Below, in pieces: positions 54,792 to 63,825 of a stretch of DNA of 64,000 nucleotides. The stretch is taken from the NCBI RefSeq assembly GCF_013912065.1, contig NZ_JACESA010000006.1, positions 1-64,000 on the forward strand. Reading direction: 5' to 3'. A program made the position numbers and the translations under genes. How positions within the stretch are numbered: the first letter of the stretch is position 1; each line of letters begins with the position of its first letter. Origin of the DNA: Brevundimonas sp. Lineage in GTDB: Bacteria; Pseudomonadota; Alphaproteobacteria; Caulobacterales; Caulobacteraceae. The notes below the pieces were generated by a model. It saw only the letters and a program-made list of their open reading frames with translations, did no database searches and had not been told where the DNA came from.

Positions 54792-56561
54792 TCAAGACGG
54801 CTGGCCCTCGGTCGCCGCGACGGCCGGGTCAGGCTCTTCTGTCTCTTGTCGGCCCTGAAGGGCGGTCTGTTTCGCGGCCACGACGAAGGCCAGGGCAATT
54901 CCGAACAAGCCGATGACGAAGGAATAGAGGAAGAAGGCGACATAACCGGCGCCGAGAGCGGCCGGGCTGACGCCGCTGGTCGCCGCGCCCGTAGTCAGCA
55001 CGCCCTCCTGAAGATTGGCGAACAGGCCGCGCAGGCCAGCGAACGGCCCATTGCCCTCCGCCGCCCGCGCCGAAGCCTCGACGATCCGCCCCGACTGCGA
55101 AGCAATCAGCTTGCCGGGCAGGGCGTACAGGGAGGTGAACAAGGCGTACTGGGTCGCGGTGAAGCCGATCGACGTCAGACTGGACATATAGGCGATCAGG
55201 GCCGTGCCGGCGTATCCGCTGGAACTGTTGTCGATGCCGATGGCGATGGTCAGGGCCGACAGGCTGTGGCCCTGGGTCGCCAGCCAGGCGAAGATCAGGT
55301 TGGAGACCGGGCTCATGAAGGCGCCGATGACCATGGTCCGGATCAGGCCCAGACGGGCCACCGACCAGCCGCCGATGAAGACCCCCAGCGTGGTCATGAT
55401 CACGCCAAACACCTTGCGCACCTCGGCCAGCTCCGTCTTGGTGAAGCCTAGGTCCAGATAGAAGGGCGGCATGATGTTCAGCACGAAGTCGGCCAGCCGA
55501 TAGACGCAGATCAGGGCCAGTATCAGGGTCGCGACGCCCGAGAACCGCTTGTAGAAGTCCGCCACGGGCTGCCCGAACGACCCGGCCAGATAGGCGCCGG
55601 GACGGGTCTTCACGCCCGGCAGGGGCCAGCAGGCCAGGACCATCACCGCCAGGCCCAGGAAGACCGAGGCGAACTGCAGATAGACGCCCTCGGGCCTGGC
55701 CGACAGGGCCGCCGCCACCGCCGCCTTGCCGTCCGCCCCCAGACCGAACAGGCCGAACAGGGCGTTCAGCGGCGCCGACTGACCGGTCAGGCCCGAGCCC
55801 AGGAACATCGCCGCGGCGCCGATCACCGCGAGACGGGCGATCCATTCCGCCACTTCCAGTCGGGGCCGCGAAGGCACGTCGCCGACCGGAATGGGGCGGA
55901 TCGAATGAGCTTTTTCGCGCGGCGCGAAGAGGACGCCGGCAATGCCGAACCCCATCAGGGCGGCCATCACCGCATAGGAAAGGTTCCAGTTGTAGAGATC
56001 GGCCAGCACCAGGGGCACGGCCCCGGCCACGATCATGGCGACGCGGTAGCCCATCTGATAGGCGGCGGCCATCGCGCCGTGGCGGCTGTCGTCGGCCGCC
56101 TCGATCCGCCAGGCGTCGATGACGATGTCCTGGGTGGCGCCGAAGAAACCGACCAGGGCCGCGAAACCGGCGACGGCGATCAGGGCGTTCCCGGGGTTCA
56201 GGGTCGAGATCGACCACAGGCCGAAGACGATTACGCCTTGCGTCACCAGCATCCAGGCGCGGCGATGGCCCAGAAGCGGCGTCAGCAGGGGCACGGCGGT
56301 GCGGTCGATCAGGGGCGCCCAGACGAACTTGAGCGAATAGGACAGGGTGGCCAGGGCGAAGAAGCCGATCGTCTCCAACGTCTGGCCGCTTTCACGCAGC
56401 CAGGCCGACAGGGTGTCGAAGATCAGCAGATTGGGCAGGCCGGCCGAAAAGCCCAGCATCAGCATGATGAAGACCCGCCGCTCGCCATAGACGGCAAGGC
56501 CGCCAAATCGACCGGCGGACCGGGCCGGAGCGGACGGAGCGGGGGTGGGCTGGTCGGTCAT
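54792..56561 (-). CDS. ampG: AmpG-like muropeptide permease (MFS)
   Basis: A 589-residue major-facilitator protein with about 12-14 membrane segments. Near the N-terminus are the AmpG-type GFSAGLPNLLIFDTLSAWLRESGQTLETIGFFALATLSYSLKFVWAPLIDR in shortened form, and GHRRAWMLVTQG (MFS loop 2-3). FVDIVIDAW-like GATQDIVIDAWRIEA lies near residue 175. AmpG imports anhydromuropeptides for cell-wall recycling. The start is taken at ATG 56561 (MTDQPTPAPSA); earlier in-frame codons reach 56711 but overlap the preceding kinase gene. The cytoplasmic N-terminus is Pro/Ala-rich. Confidence 0.85.
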   Translation of the reverse strand: MTDQPTPAPSAPARSAGRFGGLAVYGERRVFIMLMLGFSAGLPNLLIFDTLSAWLRESGQTLETIGFFALATLSYSLKFVWAPLIDRTAVPLLTPLLGHRRAWMLVTQGVIVFGLWSISTLNPGNALIAVAGFAALVGFFGATQDIVIDAWRIEAADDSRHGAMAAAYQMGYRVAMIVAGAVPLVLADLYNWNLSYAVMAALMGFGIAGVLFAPREKAHSIRPIPVGDVPSRPRLEVAEWIARLAVIGAAAMFLGSGLTGQSAPLNALFGLFGLGADGKAAVAAALSARPEGVYLQFASVFLGLAVMVLACWPLPGVKTRPGAYLAGSFGQPVADFYKRFSGVATLILALICVYRLADFVLNIMPPFYLDLGFTKTELAEVRKVFGVIMTTLGVFIGGWSVARLGLIRTMVIGAFMSPVSNLIFAWLATQGHSLSALTIAIGIDNSSSGYAGTALIAYMSSLTSIGFTATQYALFTSLYALPGKLIASQSGRIVEASARAAEGNGPFAGLRGLFANLQEGVLTTGAATSGVSPAALGAGYVAFFLYSFVIGLFGIALAFVVAAKQTALQGRQETEEPDPAVAATEGQPS

Positions 56562-56593
56562 GCACGGCTCCGGCGGCGGCCGGTACGCGGCGC

Positions 56594-58150
56594 CTAAAGG
56601 GAGGCGACCTTGGCGCGGATGTCGCGTTTCGTCCAGCGGGCCAGGGCGGCGCGCAGGGCGTCGGCGTCCAGGGGCTTGACCAGATGGTCGTCCATCCCGG
56701 CCTCCAGGCACAGGCGGCGGTCCTCGGCGAAGGCGTTGGCGGTCAGGGCCAGAATGGGGGTCTTGTCGCCGGAGGCGCGGATGGCGCGGGCGGCGGCCGG
56801 TCCGTCCATGCCGGGCATCCGCATGTCCATGAAGACCAGGTCGTAGCGGGCGCGGGCCAAGGCGGCGACCGCCTCGGCCCCGGTGGCGGCGGTCTCGACG
56901 GTGCAGCCTTCGCGCCGAAGCAGGGTGCGGGCCAGCAGGGCGCCGACCGGATTGTCCTCGGCCAGCAGCACGCGGACCCCGGCGAATCGGATGGGGGCGA
57001 CCCGGTCGTCCTCGGGCGGGGGGGCGGTGGGGGACACCGCCGAATCTCCGACGCCAGGGCCTCCGCCGGCCCCCGCGGCCGCCAGCACCCGTTCGGCCAG
57101 GGAGGCGCGGCGCAGGGGTTTGATCAGATAGGCGTGGAAGCCGGCGGCGCGATAGGGGGCGATCAGCTCACGTTCCGAGGGCTTCAGCAGGACGACTCCG
57201 CGCCCGACTTCGGGCAGAGGCTGCAGTTCGCCGGGCGGGGCGTCGGCATGATCGACCAGGGTCACCTCGGCTGTCTCGGCGACACGGCCGCCGGACGCCT
57301 TGATCTGGGCGGCGGCGGCGGCTCGGACGAAGAGGTCGGGCGAACAGACGGCGACGGTGCGGCCCTTGAGCGGACGGTCGCGGGCGCCGCCGACGGCGTC
57401 GAAGGCGGCCTCGAACCGGAACCGAGCGCCGGGGCCTTCCGGTCGATCCTCGACGGTGACGGTCCCCTCCATGGCTCGCGCCAGTTTGCGCACGACCGCC
57501 AGACCCAGGCCGGCGCCGTCCTGGCGCACGGCGTCGGAGGAATCGGCATGGCCGAACTCCTCGAAGATGCGGTTGCGCGCCTCGGGCGCGACGCCGGGGC
57601 CGGTGTCGTCGATTATGAAGGCCAGGCGGGGACGGGTGCGATCGGCCGGTTCCGCGGCGGCGGCGCGTTCGACGGCGATGCGGACGCCGCCGGTCTCGGT
57701 GAACTTGACCGCGTTGCCGGCCAGATTGAACAGGACCTGTCTCAGCCGGCCCTCGTCGGCGACAATGTCGGGGGCGTCGTGCGCGATCGACCAGACGATC
57801 TCCAGACCCTTTTCATGAGCACGCGGGCTGAGCAGTTCGGCCACGCCCCGCACCAGGGCTTCCAGATCGACCGGGGCCATGTCGAACTCGAGCGCGCCAG
57901 CCTCGAGCCGGGCATAGTCCAGCAGGTCGTTGACCAGGCCCAGCAGATGCTCGGCCGACTGCCGCGCGTTCTCGGCATAGGCCCGTTGGGCGCCGTCCAG
58001 CCGGGTGCGTTGCAACAGATTGATCATGCCCAAGACGCCGTTCAGCGGCGTACGCATCTCGTGGCTCATCAGCCGCAGGAATTGCTGGGCCGGATCGGGG
58101 GCCGAGGCCGCCTGATCTTCGATATGTTTCTGCGCCGCCCGTCGCGTCAT
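56594..58150 (-). CDS. Hybrid histidine kinase without sensor domain
   Basis: A 518-residue soluble protein. The phosphoacceptor helix LRLMSHEMRTPLNGVLGMINLLQ is at residues about 26-50, the ATPase domain has NLAGNAVKFTETGG, DDTGPGVAPEARNRIFEEF and GAGLGLAVVRKL. Residues about 265-360 resemble a receiver but lack a clear phosphoacceptor Asp (TVAVCSPDLF, AYLIKPLRRA). Residues about 390-510 form an intact receiver (VLLAEDNPVG, LVFMDMRMPGMDG, HLVKPLD). There is no membrane or PAS sensor segment, so input probably comes from a partner protein. No response regulator lies next to it. Confidence 0.87.
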   Translation of the reverse strand: MTRRAAQKHIEDQAASAPDPAQQFLRLMSHEMRTPLNGVLGMINLLQRTRLDGAQRAYAENARQSAEHLLGLVNDLLDYARLEAGALEFDMAPVDLEALVRGVAELLSPRAHEKGLEIVWSIAHDAPDIVADEGRLRQVLFNLAGNAVKFTETGGVRIAVERAAAAEPADRTRPRLAFIIDDTGPGVAPEARNRIFEEFGHADSSDAVRQDGAGLGLAVVRKLARAMEGTVTVEDRPEGPGARFRFEAAFDAVGGARDRPLKGRTVAVCSPDLFVRAAAAAQIKASGGRVAETAEVTLVDHADAPPGELQPLPEVGRGVVLLKPSERELIAPYRAAGFHAYLIKPLRRASLAERVLAAAGAGGGPGVGDSAVSPTAPPPEDDRVAPIRFAGVRVLLAEDNPVGALLARTLLRREGCTVETAATGAEAVAALARARYDLVFMDMRMPGMDGPAAARAIRASGDKTPILALTANAFAEDRRLCLEAGMDDHLVKPLDADALRAALARWTKRDIRAKVASL

Positions 58151-58219
58151 CTCGGTCTCCGTGGTCGGTGGACCTTACAGCGGACCGGTTAAGGAACCGC
58201 CTTTCCGGGCCTAGCCGGC

Positions 58220-59842
58220 TCACGAATAGAGAAAGGGCGCCTGGCTCAGCTCGTCCCCTCCCCGCACTCCGAGCGACGGATCGCCCCGCTGGGCCACGCG
58301 CCGATCGAAGTCGGCCTCGGCGCCGATGGAGTTGCGGCGATAGATCAGGGCCTCGGCGATATGGCGGCGCAGGACCCCGGTGCAGCCGTCCAGATCGGCG
58401 ATGGTCCGGGCCAGCCGCAATGTCCGGGTCCAGCCGCGGGCCGTCAGTCCCCCGGCCTCGCCCGCCCGCATCAACAGCATCCGCCCGGCCTCGTCCGGCG
58501 TGGCGAACCGGTCCAGGGTATCGCCCGAGGCGCGGGCGTTCAGGGCCTGGGACGGGTCCAGTCCGGCCGCCCGAGCCCGGTCCTCCTGCATGGCTCGCGC
58601 GGCGGCGACGCGAGCGTGAGCCTCGGCCGTGCCCTCGGCCGGCGGCGGCAGGGCCATGTCGGCGGCGGTGACGGGCGGGGTCTCGACCGTCAGGTCGATC
58701 CGGTCGAACATCGGACCGGAGATCCGGTTCTGGTAGTCGCGCTGGCAGCGAGGCGCCTTGCCGCAGGCGCCCCGACCCGCGCCCCCCATGCCGCAACGAC
58801 AGGGGTTCATCGCCGCCACCAGCTGGAACCGCGCTGGATAACGGACGTGGGCGTTGGCGCGGGCCACCACGATCTCGCCCGTCTCAAGCGGCGCGCGCAG
58901 CGAATCCAGGGCTTGGGCGCTGTATTCCGGCAGTTCGTCCAGGAACAGGATTCCGTTGTGCGCCAGGGAGGCCTCGCCCGGTTTGGCCCGCAGGCCGCCG
59001 CCGGTCAGGGCCGCCATCGAGGCCGAATGATGCGGGCTGCGGAACGGGCGGTCCCTTGTCAGGGCGCCGCGTTCGATCAGGCCGGCGACCGACCAGACCA
59101 TCGAGGTCTCCAGCAGTTCCTGAGAGGTCAGGGGCGGCAACAGGCCCGGCAGCCGCTGGGCCATCATCGACTTGCCCGATCCGGGCGGGCCGATGAAAAG
59201 CAGATTGTGGCCGCCCGCCGCCGCGATCTCCAGCGCCCGCTTGGCGCCCTCCTGGCCCTTGACCTCGCGCAGGTCCGGCACGGCGCCGCCGGTCGCCAGC
59301 GGGCCAGGCTCGGGCGCGCGCAGCAGCTGGGTTCCCTTGAAATGATTGACCAGGCCGATCAGCGAGCGCGGGGCCAGGATGCGCGCCCCGCCGGCCCAGG
59401 CCGCTTCCGGCCCCGTCGCCTCGGGACAGATCAGGCCCAGGCCCAGGGCGTCGGCGGCGACGGCTGCGGGCAGGGCTCCCCCCACCCGCGCGATCTGTCC
59501 GTCCAGCCCCAGTTCACCGATGGCGGCCCAGCCGTCCAGGGCGTCGGGGGCGATCACTCCCATCGCCGCCATCAGGGCCAGGGCGATGGGCAGATCGAAA
59601 TGACTGCCCTCCTTGGGCAGGTCGGCGGGAGCCAGATTGGCGATGATCCGCTTGGCCGGCAGGGCCAGGCCTATGCCGGCGAAGGCGCCCCGCACCCGTT
59701 CGCGGCTCTCGGCCACCGCCTTGTCCGGCAGGCCGACGATGTTGAACACCGTCTGCTGGTCCTGGCCGACCAGCTGGACCTCGACGTCCACACGACGGGC
59801 CTCGACCCCGTCGAAGGCGACTGTGACAACCCGCGCGACCAT
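58220..59842 (-). CDS. comM: YifB/ComM family AAA+ Mg-chelatase-like ATPase
   Basis: A 540-residue protein: an N-terminal Lon-like ChlI domain (VTVAFDGVEARRVDVEVQLVG, FNIVGLPDKAVAESRERVRGA, RIIANLAPADLPKEGSHFDLPIALALM), the AAA+ module with Walker A FIGPPGSGKSMMAQRLPGLLPPL, Walker B GILFLDELPEYS and RFQLVAAMNPCRCG, and a C-terminal helical part. In naturally competent bacteria ComM is a branch-migration helicase used in recombination of incoming DNA; non-competent ones keep it. The start is ATG 59842 after GGGGAG, five codons inside the open frame. It has no obvious partners here. Confidence 0.9.
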   Translation of the reverse strand: MVARVVTVAFDGVEARRVDVEVQLVGQDQQTVFNIVGLPDKAVAESRERVRGAFAGIGLALPAKRIIANLAPADLPKEGSHFDLPIALALMAAMGVIAPDALDGWAAIGELGLDGQIARVGGALPAAVAADALGLGLICPEATGPEAAWAGGARILAPRSLIGLVNHFKGTQLLRAPEPGPLATGGAVPDLREVKGQEGAKRALEIAAAGGHNLLFIGPPGSGKSMMAQRLPGLLPPLTSQELLETSMVWSVAGLIERGALTRDRPFRSPHHSASMAALTGGGLRAKPGEASLAHNGILFLDELPEYSAQALDSLRAPLETGEIVVARANAHVRYPARFQLVAAMNPCRCGMGGAGRGACGKAPRCQRDYQNRISGPMFDRIDLTVETPPVTAADMALPPPAEGTAEAHARVAAARAMQEDRARAAGLDPSQALNARASGDTLDRFATPDEAGRMLLMRAGEAGGLTARGWTRTLRLARTIADLDGCTGVLRRHIAEALIYRRNSIGAEADFDRRVAQRGDPSLGVRGGDELSQAPFLYS

Positions 59843-59903
59843 GACCGTTCTCCCCACCCGCAGAGAGAACGAACCATGAACTGAAATCTAATTCAAGTGG
59901 CGT

Positions 59904-60860
59904 TTACGCAACCTGTGCGGCGCACCTCTTCTCGATCACGTCCCACATCAGGGCCGTGGCGTCGATACCGGTGAAGGTCTTCAACTGCTGGGCGCCGGTG
60001 GGGGAGGTGACGTTGATCTCGGTCAGATAATCGCCGATCACGTCGATGCCGACGAAGATCAGGCCGCGTTCCTTCAGGGTCGGGCCGATGGCGGCGCAGA
60101 TCTTCAGGTCGCGCGGCGTCAGCTCGACCGGCATGGCGGTGCCGCCGACGTGCAGGTTGGAGCGCACGGCGCCGGCCGCCGGGACCCGGTTGATGGCGCC
60201 GACCGGCTCGCCGTCGATCAGCAGAATCCGCTTGTCGCCCTTGGACACGGCGGGGATGAATTTCTGGATCACCAGCGGATCGCGGCTGCCGACGGCGTGG
60301 ATCTCGATCAGGGCGTCCAGATTGGGGTCGTCGGCCCGCAGCTTGACCACGCCCGAGCCGCCGTTTCCGTGCAGCGGCTTCAGAACCACCTCGCCGTGCT
60401 TCTTGTGGAAGGCGGTCAGGGCGACGGGGTCGGCCGAGATCAAGGTCGGCGGCTGAAGACCCGGGAAGGCGGTGACCAGTAGTTTCTCGGGCGCCGAACG
60501 CACCTGAGCCGGGTCGTTGACCACCAGGGTCCTGGGATGGACCGTCTCCAGCAGATAGGTGGCGGTGACATAGGCCATGTCGAAAGGCGGGTCCTGGCGC
60601 ATCAGGATGACGTCCACGTCCTCGGCCAGGTCCAGCCGGACCCAGTCGCCGAAGTCGACGTGGTTTCCCACCTCGCGCCGCACGGTGATCGGCCTGGCGC
60701 GGCAGTAGAGGCGGCCGTCCTCCAGGGCCAGGGTGCGGAAGTCGTAGACCCACAGCTGGTGTCCCCGCGCCTGGGCCGTCTCGGCCATCAGGAAGCTGGT
60801 GTCCCCGGCGATGTCGACGGCCTCGATCGGGTCCATCTGGATGGCGACTTTGAGGGTCAT
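59904..60860 (-). CDS. gshB: Glutathione synthetase
   Basis: ATP-grasp enzyme joining gamma-glutamylcysteine and glycine. The 318-residue protein has the GshB opening [70 protein letters not shown], the ATP-binding loop [16 protein letters not shown] near residue 155, [19 protein letters not shown] and the metal-binding [18 protein letters not shown] at the end. Standard length and fully conserved. It is next to the ComM gene on the same strand and presumably transcribed alone. Confidence 0.97.
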   Translation of the reverse strand: MTLKVAIQMDPIEAVDIAGDTSFLMAETAQARGHQLWVYDFRTLALEDGRLYCRARPITVRREVGNHVDFGDWVRLDLAEDVDVILMRQDPPFDMAYVTATYLLETVHPRTLVVNDPAQVRSAPEKLLVTAFPGLQPPTLISADPVALTAFHKKHGEVVLKPLHGNGGSGVVKLRADDPNLDALIEIHAVGSRDPLVIQKFIPAVSKGDKRILLIDGEPVGAINRVPAAGAVRSNLHVGGTAMPVELTPRDLKICAAIGPTLKERGLIFVGIDVIGDYLTEINVTSPTGAQQLKTFTGIDATALMWDVIEKRCAAQVA

Positions 60861-60951
60861 GCTTGGGCCTATCGCGCTTCGCGCTACTTGAGGCCCGTCA
60901 GGTGTTTGGGGCCTTTGCGTAAGGTTTGGGGTGGGCGGCGGGCGGGATGCC

Positions 60952-61146
60952 TTAATCCAGCTGACGAGCTTCCTCGGCCAGCATGATCGGCACGCCTTCG
61001 CGGATCGGATAGGCCAGTTTGGCGCCGGCCGAGATCAGTTCGCCCGCGTCGCGGTCGTAGGTCAGCTTGCCGCGCGTGACCGGGCAGACCAGCACCTCGA
61101 GCAGACGGGGATCGACGGACACGGGCGTGTTGAAAGCATCGCTCAT
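60952..61146 (-). CDS. Trm112 family protein
   Basis: A 64-residue protein with the YcaR/Trm112 features [49 protein letters not shown]. The first zinc-type CPxx is present, while the second pair of cysteines is absent, as in many bacterial members. In eukaryotes Trm112 activates methyltransferases; in bacteria it is linked to lipid A kinase LpxK and other partners. ATG 61146 (MSDAFN) fits the family; the longer frame is inside the LON-domain gene. It lies 25 bases after the LON gene on the same strand. Confidence 0.88.
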   Translation of the reverse strand: MSDAFNTPVSVDPRLLEVLVCPVTRGKLTYDRDAGELISAGAKLAYPIREGVPIMLAEEARQLD

Positions 61147-61171
61147 TGTGGTTTCCTGAAAGCGTGGCCGC

Positions 61172-61828
61172 TTATTGCATGGACGGCGACGCGTCGTCAC
61201 CGCCGTCGGCGGCGTCGATGCGGAGGAGGGCGGTCAGGGCCTCGGCGCGGGGCATCAGTCCCATGGCCTCCAGCAGCGCCTGTTTCTCGGCCGGTTCGAA
61301 CGGCAGGGCCATCGACAGACTGTTCACCAGGGCCTCCATCGGCGCGGTCTCGGCCGTTTCCCAATCAATGTCGAGGGCGCGGTGGGCCATATAGACCCGC
61401 AGGGCGTCGAGGAAGGCGTGCCGGTCGAAATCCGGCTCTTCCGGCGGGGGCGCCAGATCGTCCTCATAGGCCTCGAAGGCGGCGCGCACCTGGCGATAGG
61501 GCGTCTTGGACGGCAGTTCGGCGGCGATGCGGAACCGCGACACACCCGTAAGGGTGATCAGATAACGGCCGTCGGAGGTCTCGGCGAAACTGGTGATCCG
61601 TCCGGCGCATCCGACGGGCGACAGGCTGGGCAGGGCCGGCGTCCCTCCCTTGGGCTGGACCAGGCCGATGATCCGGTCCCCAGCCATGGCGTCGTCCACC
61701 ATGTTCAGATAGCGGGGCTCGAAGATGTTCAGCGGCAGTTGCCCGCGCGGCAGCAGAATCGCGCCGCCCAGCGGAAACACCGGGATCACCTGAGGCAGGT
61801 CGAGCGCCCTGACATAGCCCTGGGGCAT
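61172..61828 (-). CDS. LON peptidase substrate-binding-domain protein
   Basis: A 218-residue protein equal to the N-terminal domain of Lon without its ATPase or protease: [76 protein letters not shown], then a helical end ([20 protein letters not shown]). Such stand-alone LON-domain proteins are common in alphaproteobacteria. They probably bind substrates or regulate proteolysis. It lies 15 bases behind the thioredoxin gene and 25 bases ahead of Trm112, so the three are likely co-transcribed. Confidence 0.9.
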   Translation of the reverse strand: MPQGYVRALDLPQVIPVFPLGGAILLPRGQLPLNIFEPRYLNMVDDAMAGDRIIGLVQPKGGTPALPSLSPVGCAGRITSFAETSDGRYLITLTGVSRFRIAAELPSKTPYRQVRAAFEAYEDDLAPPPEEPDFDRHAFLDALRVYMAHRALDIDWETAETAPMEALVNSLSMALPFEPAEKQALLEAMGLMPRAEALTALLRIDAADGGDDASPSMQ

Positions 61829-61843
61829 GGGATCAGCCGATCT

Positions 61844-62749
61844 CTAGGAGAACAGGATGGAGGAGAGGCGCCGACGACCGTCCTTGGCCACGTCGGAACT
61901 CAGTCCCGCCGCCTCGAAGATCACCAGCAGCTGTTTGCGCGCCGCTTGCTCGTTCCACTCGCGGTCGGCCTTGACGATATGCAGCAGATTGTCGACCGCG
62001 CCCTTGAAGTCGCCGGCCGCGCTCTGGGCCTCGGCGAGCTCGAAGCGGGCCTGATGATCGTTCGGATCGGCCGCGACCTTGGCTTCCAGCTCCACCGAGG
62101 CGCCCGAAGGAGCTTTCGCCGCCAGCGCCAGTTGGGCGCGCACGCTCTGGACCGCCGGCTCCTTGGAATCCTGGGGCGCCATGGCGATGGTCTGGGCGGC
62201 CTGTTCGGGATCGCCGCCGGCCAGATAGACCCGCGCCATGCCGGCGATGGCCTTTTCGTTCTCGGGCTCGATCGACAGGACATGGGCGAAGGCCTGTGCC
62301 GCGCCGCCGAAGTCGTTCAGGCCCAGCGACTCCTCGCCCAGCTCCAGCAGTTGCGCCGTCTCGGTCGAACCGCCCTGACCGCCGGTCAGCTTGTCGATGA
62401 AGGCCTTGATCTGGCTGTCGGGGATGGCGCCCTGGAAGCCGTCTACCGGCTGGCCGTTGACGAAGGCGTAGACGGTGGGGATCGACTGGACCCGCAGCTG
62501 GCCCGCATAGGCCGGATTGGCGTCGACATCGATCTTGACCATTTTCACCGCCCCCTTGGCGGCGCGCACGGCCTTCTCCAGCGCCGGGCCCAGGGTCCGG
62601 CACGGTCCGCACCAGGTGGCCCAGAAGTCGACGATCACCGGCTGATGCTTCGACGCCTCGATGACGTCGGTCATGAAGGAGGCGTCCGTGCCTTCCTTGA
62701 TCAGGTCGCCGGAAAGGTCAGGGGACAGGGTGGGATCGACGAGGGTCAT
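61844..62749 (-). CDS. ybbN: Thioredoxin-TPR co-chaperone, YbbN/CnoX type
   Basis: A 301-residue protein with an N-terminal thioredoxin fold (VIVDFWATWCGPCRTLGPALEKAVRAAKG; active site CGPC at residues about 47-50; IPTVYAFVNGQPVDGFQGA) and C-terminal TPR-like helices (about 150-300: LGLNDFGGAAQAFAHVLSIEPENEKAIAGMARVYLAGGDPEQA). YbbN/CnoX proteins protect substrates from oxidation and hand them to chaperones. The CGPC here is redox-competent, unlike E. coli YbbN. ATG 62749 (MTLVDPTLS) is the favoured start; the frame is open to 62782. First gene of the group with LON and Trm112. Confidence 0.9.
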   Translation of the reverse strand: MTLVDPTLSPDLSGDLIKEGTDASFMTDVIEASKHQPVIVDFWATWCGPCRTLGPALEKAVRAAKGAVKMVKIDVDANPAYAGQLRVQSIPTVYAFVNGQPVDGFQGAIPDSQIKAFIDKLTGGQGGSTETAQLLELGEESLGLNDFGGAAQAFAHVLSIEPENEKAIAGMARVYLAGGDPEQAAQTIAMAPQDSKEPAVQSVRAQLALAAKAPSGASVELEAKVAADPNDHQARFELAEAQSAAGDFKGAVDNLLHIVKADREWNEQAARKQLLVIFEAAGLSSDVAKDGRRRLSSILFS

Positions 62750-63057
62750 GGCGGGTCCGTGCAAGCAATCAGTCAGGGTCAACGGCTCAGATGGCGTCGG
62801 GATGCGCCGTCATCAAGCGGTGATTTCGCCGCGTCCGGCCGCAGGCGGCGTCGGCCGGCGGGATTTCAGACCCGGGCCCAAAAAAACACAGTCTGAATCG
62901 TCTGAAATCGTCGCCGTTCCGCCTGTTGCGGCGGCGTCCCCGAGGGGGAGATGGGGCAACGAAAACGATCGTCAAGCGGACCTGTCGAATATCTGACGGG
63001 GGTGGAAGGCGGAAGTTGGCAGGTCCGCTCCAGGACCTGCCTCCCGTGCCTAATCGA
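62750..63057. other. Intergenic region upstream of the thioredoxin gene
   Basis: The 308-base gap should hold the promoter of ybbN-LON-Trm112 and the end of the SDR transcript. Besides the terminator hairpin at 63018-63041 it has an inverted repeat CCGGCCG (62835-62841) with CGGCCGG (62852-62858). No gene is seen. Confidence 0.45.
63018..63041 (-). terminator. Hairpin terminator behind the SDR gene
   Basis: A perfect 9-bp stem GGCAGGTCC/GGACCTGCC with a 6-base loop, 16 bases past the SDR stop. There is no T run, so strength is uncertain. Confidence 0.55.
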
Positions 63058-63816
63058 TCAGTTCAGACGCACCGATACGCCGCCGTCCACGATCATGGGG
63101 CTTCCGGTCATGAAGGAGGAACGATCTCCCAGCAGGAATAGCGCGGCCTGTGCGATCTCGAGCGGAGCGGCCATGCGCTTCATCGGGTGCAAACCGGCGA
63201 CGAAGGCAAGGACATCGGGATTCCCTTCGCCGCCCATCGGGGTGATCGTCCCTCCCGGAAGCAGGGCGTTCACGCGCACGTTCGCACCGGCGTGATCCGC
63301 CGCGAGGGACTGCGTCAGTCCAATGAGGCCGGCTTTGGAGGCGGCATAGGCCGCCATGCCCGGCAAGCCGGCATTGCTATAACCGACGAAGGAGGATGTG
63401 AAGACGATCGAGCCGCCGCCCCGCGCGGCCAACACCGGCGCCTGGGCTTTGGCTGCGAGAAACGCGCTTGTCAGATTGGTGGCGAGCACGTCATTCCAGT
63501 CGGCAAGTTCCATCTCGCCTACCGGGCCCATAGCGCCCACCGTTCCGGCGTTGTTGAACGCGCCGTCGAGCGAGTCGAACGCGCCCAGCGCAAGATCGAC
63601 CAATGCCTGTGCATAGCCTTCGTCCCGCACGTCGCCCGCCAGGTAGACGGCTTGGCCGCCCCGAGCGCTGATGCGCTCAGTGATGATTTCGAGATTGTCG
63701 CTCCGTCGCGACCCGAGAACCAGCCGCGCTCCCTCTGCGGCGAACAGGTCGGCCGCGGCCTCTCCGATCCCGCTGCTCGCACCCGTAATCACGATTGTCT
63801 TGTCCATCAGTTCCAT
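63058..63816 (-). CDS. Short-chain dehydrogenase/reductase (classical SDR)
   Basis: A 252-residue classical SDR: cofactor loop TGASSGIGEAAADLFAAEGA, GDVRDE, the NNAGTVG motif, catalytic Ser in FTSSFVGYS and Y-x3-K in YAASKAGLIGLTQSLA, then LLPGGTITPM and the C-terminal GSPMIVDGGVSVRLN. The cofactor pocket has SRR after the second strand, suggesting NADPH. The substrate is not predictable. ATG 63816 follows AAGGACGG, a good ribosome-binding site; another Met is three codons later. It begins 9 bases after a possible upstream gene's stop. Confidence 0.92.
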   Translation of the reverse strand: MELMDKTIVITGASSGIGEAAADLFAAEGARLVLGSRRSDNLEIITERISARGGQAVYLAGDVRDEGYAQALVDLALGAFDSLDGAFNNAGTVGAMGPVGEMELADWNDVLATNLTSAFLAAKAQAPVLAARGGGSIVFTSSFVGYSNAGLPGMAAYAASKAGLIGLTQSLAADHAGANVRVNALLPGGTITPMGGEGNPDVLAFVAGLHPMKRMAAPLEIAQAALFLLGDRSSFMTGSPMIVDGGVSVRLN

Positions 63817-63825
63817 AGGCCGTCC

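Noticed and set aside
56684-62896. Long plus-strand frames opposite the hybrid kinase, comM and the LON/thioredoxin genes
   Set aside because: Shadow frames of GC-rich minus-strand genes, without family matches.
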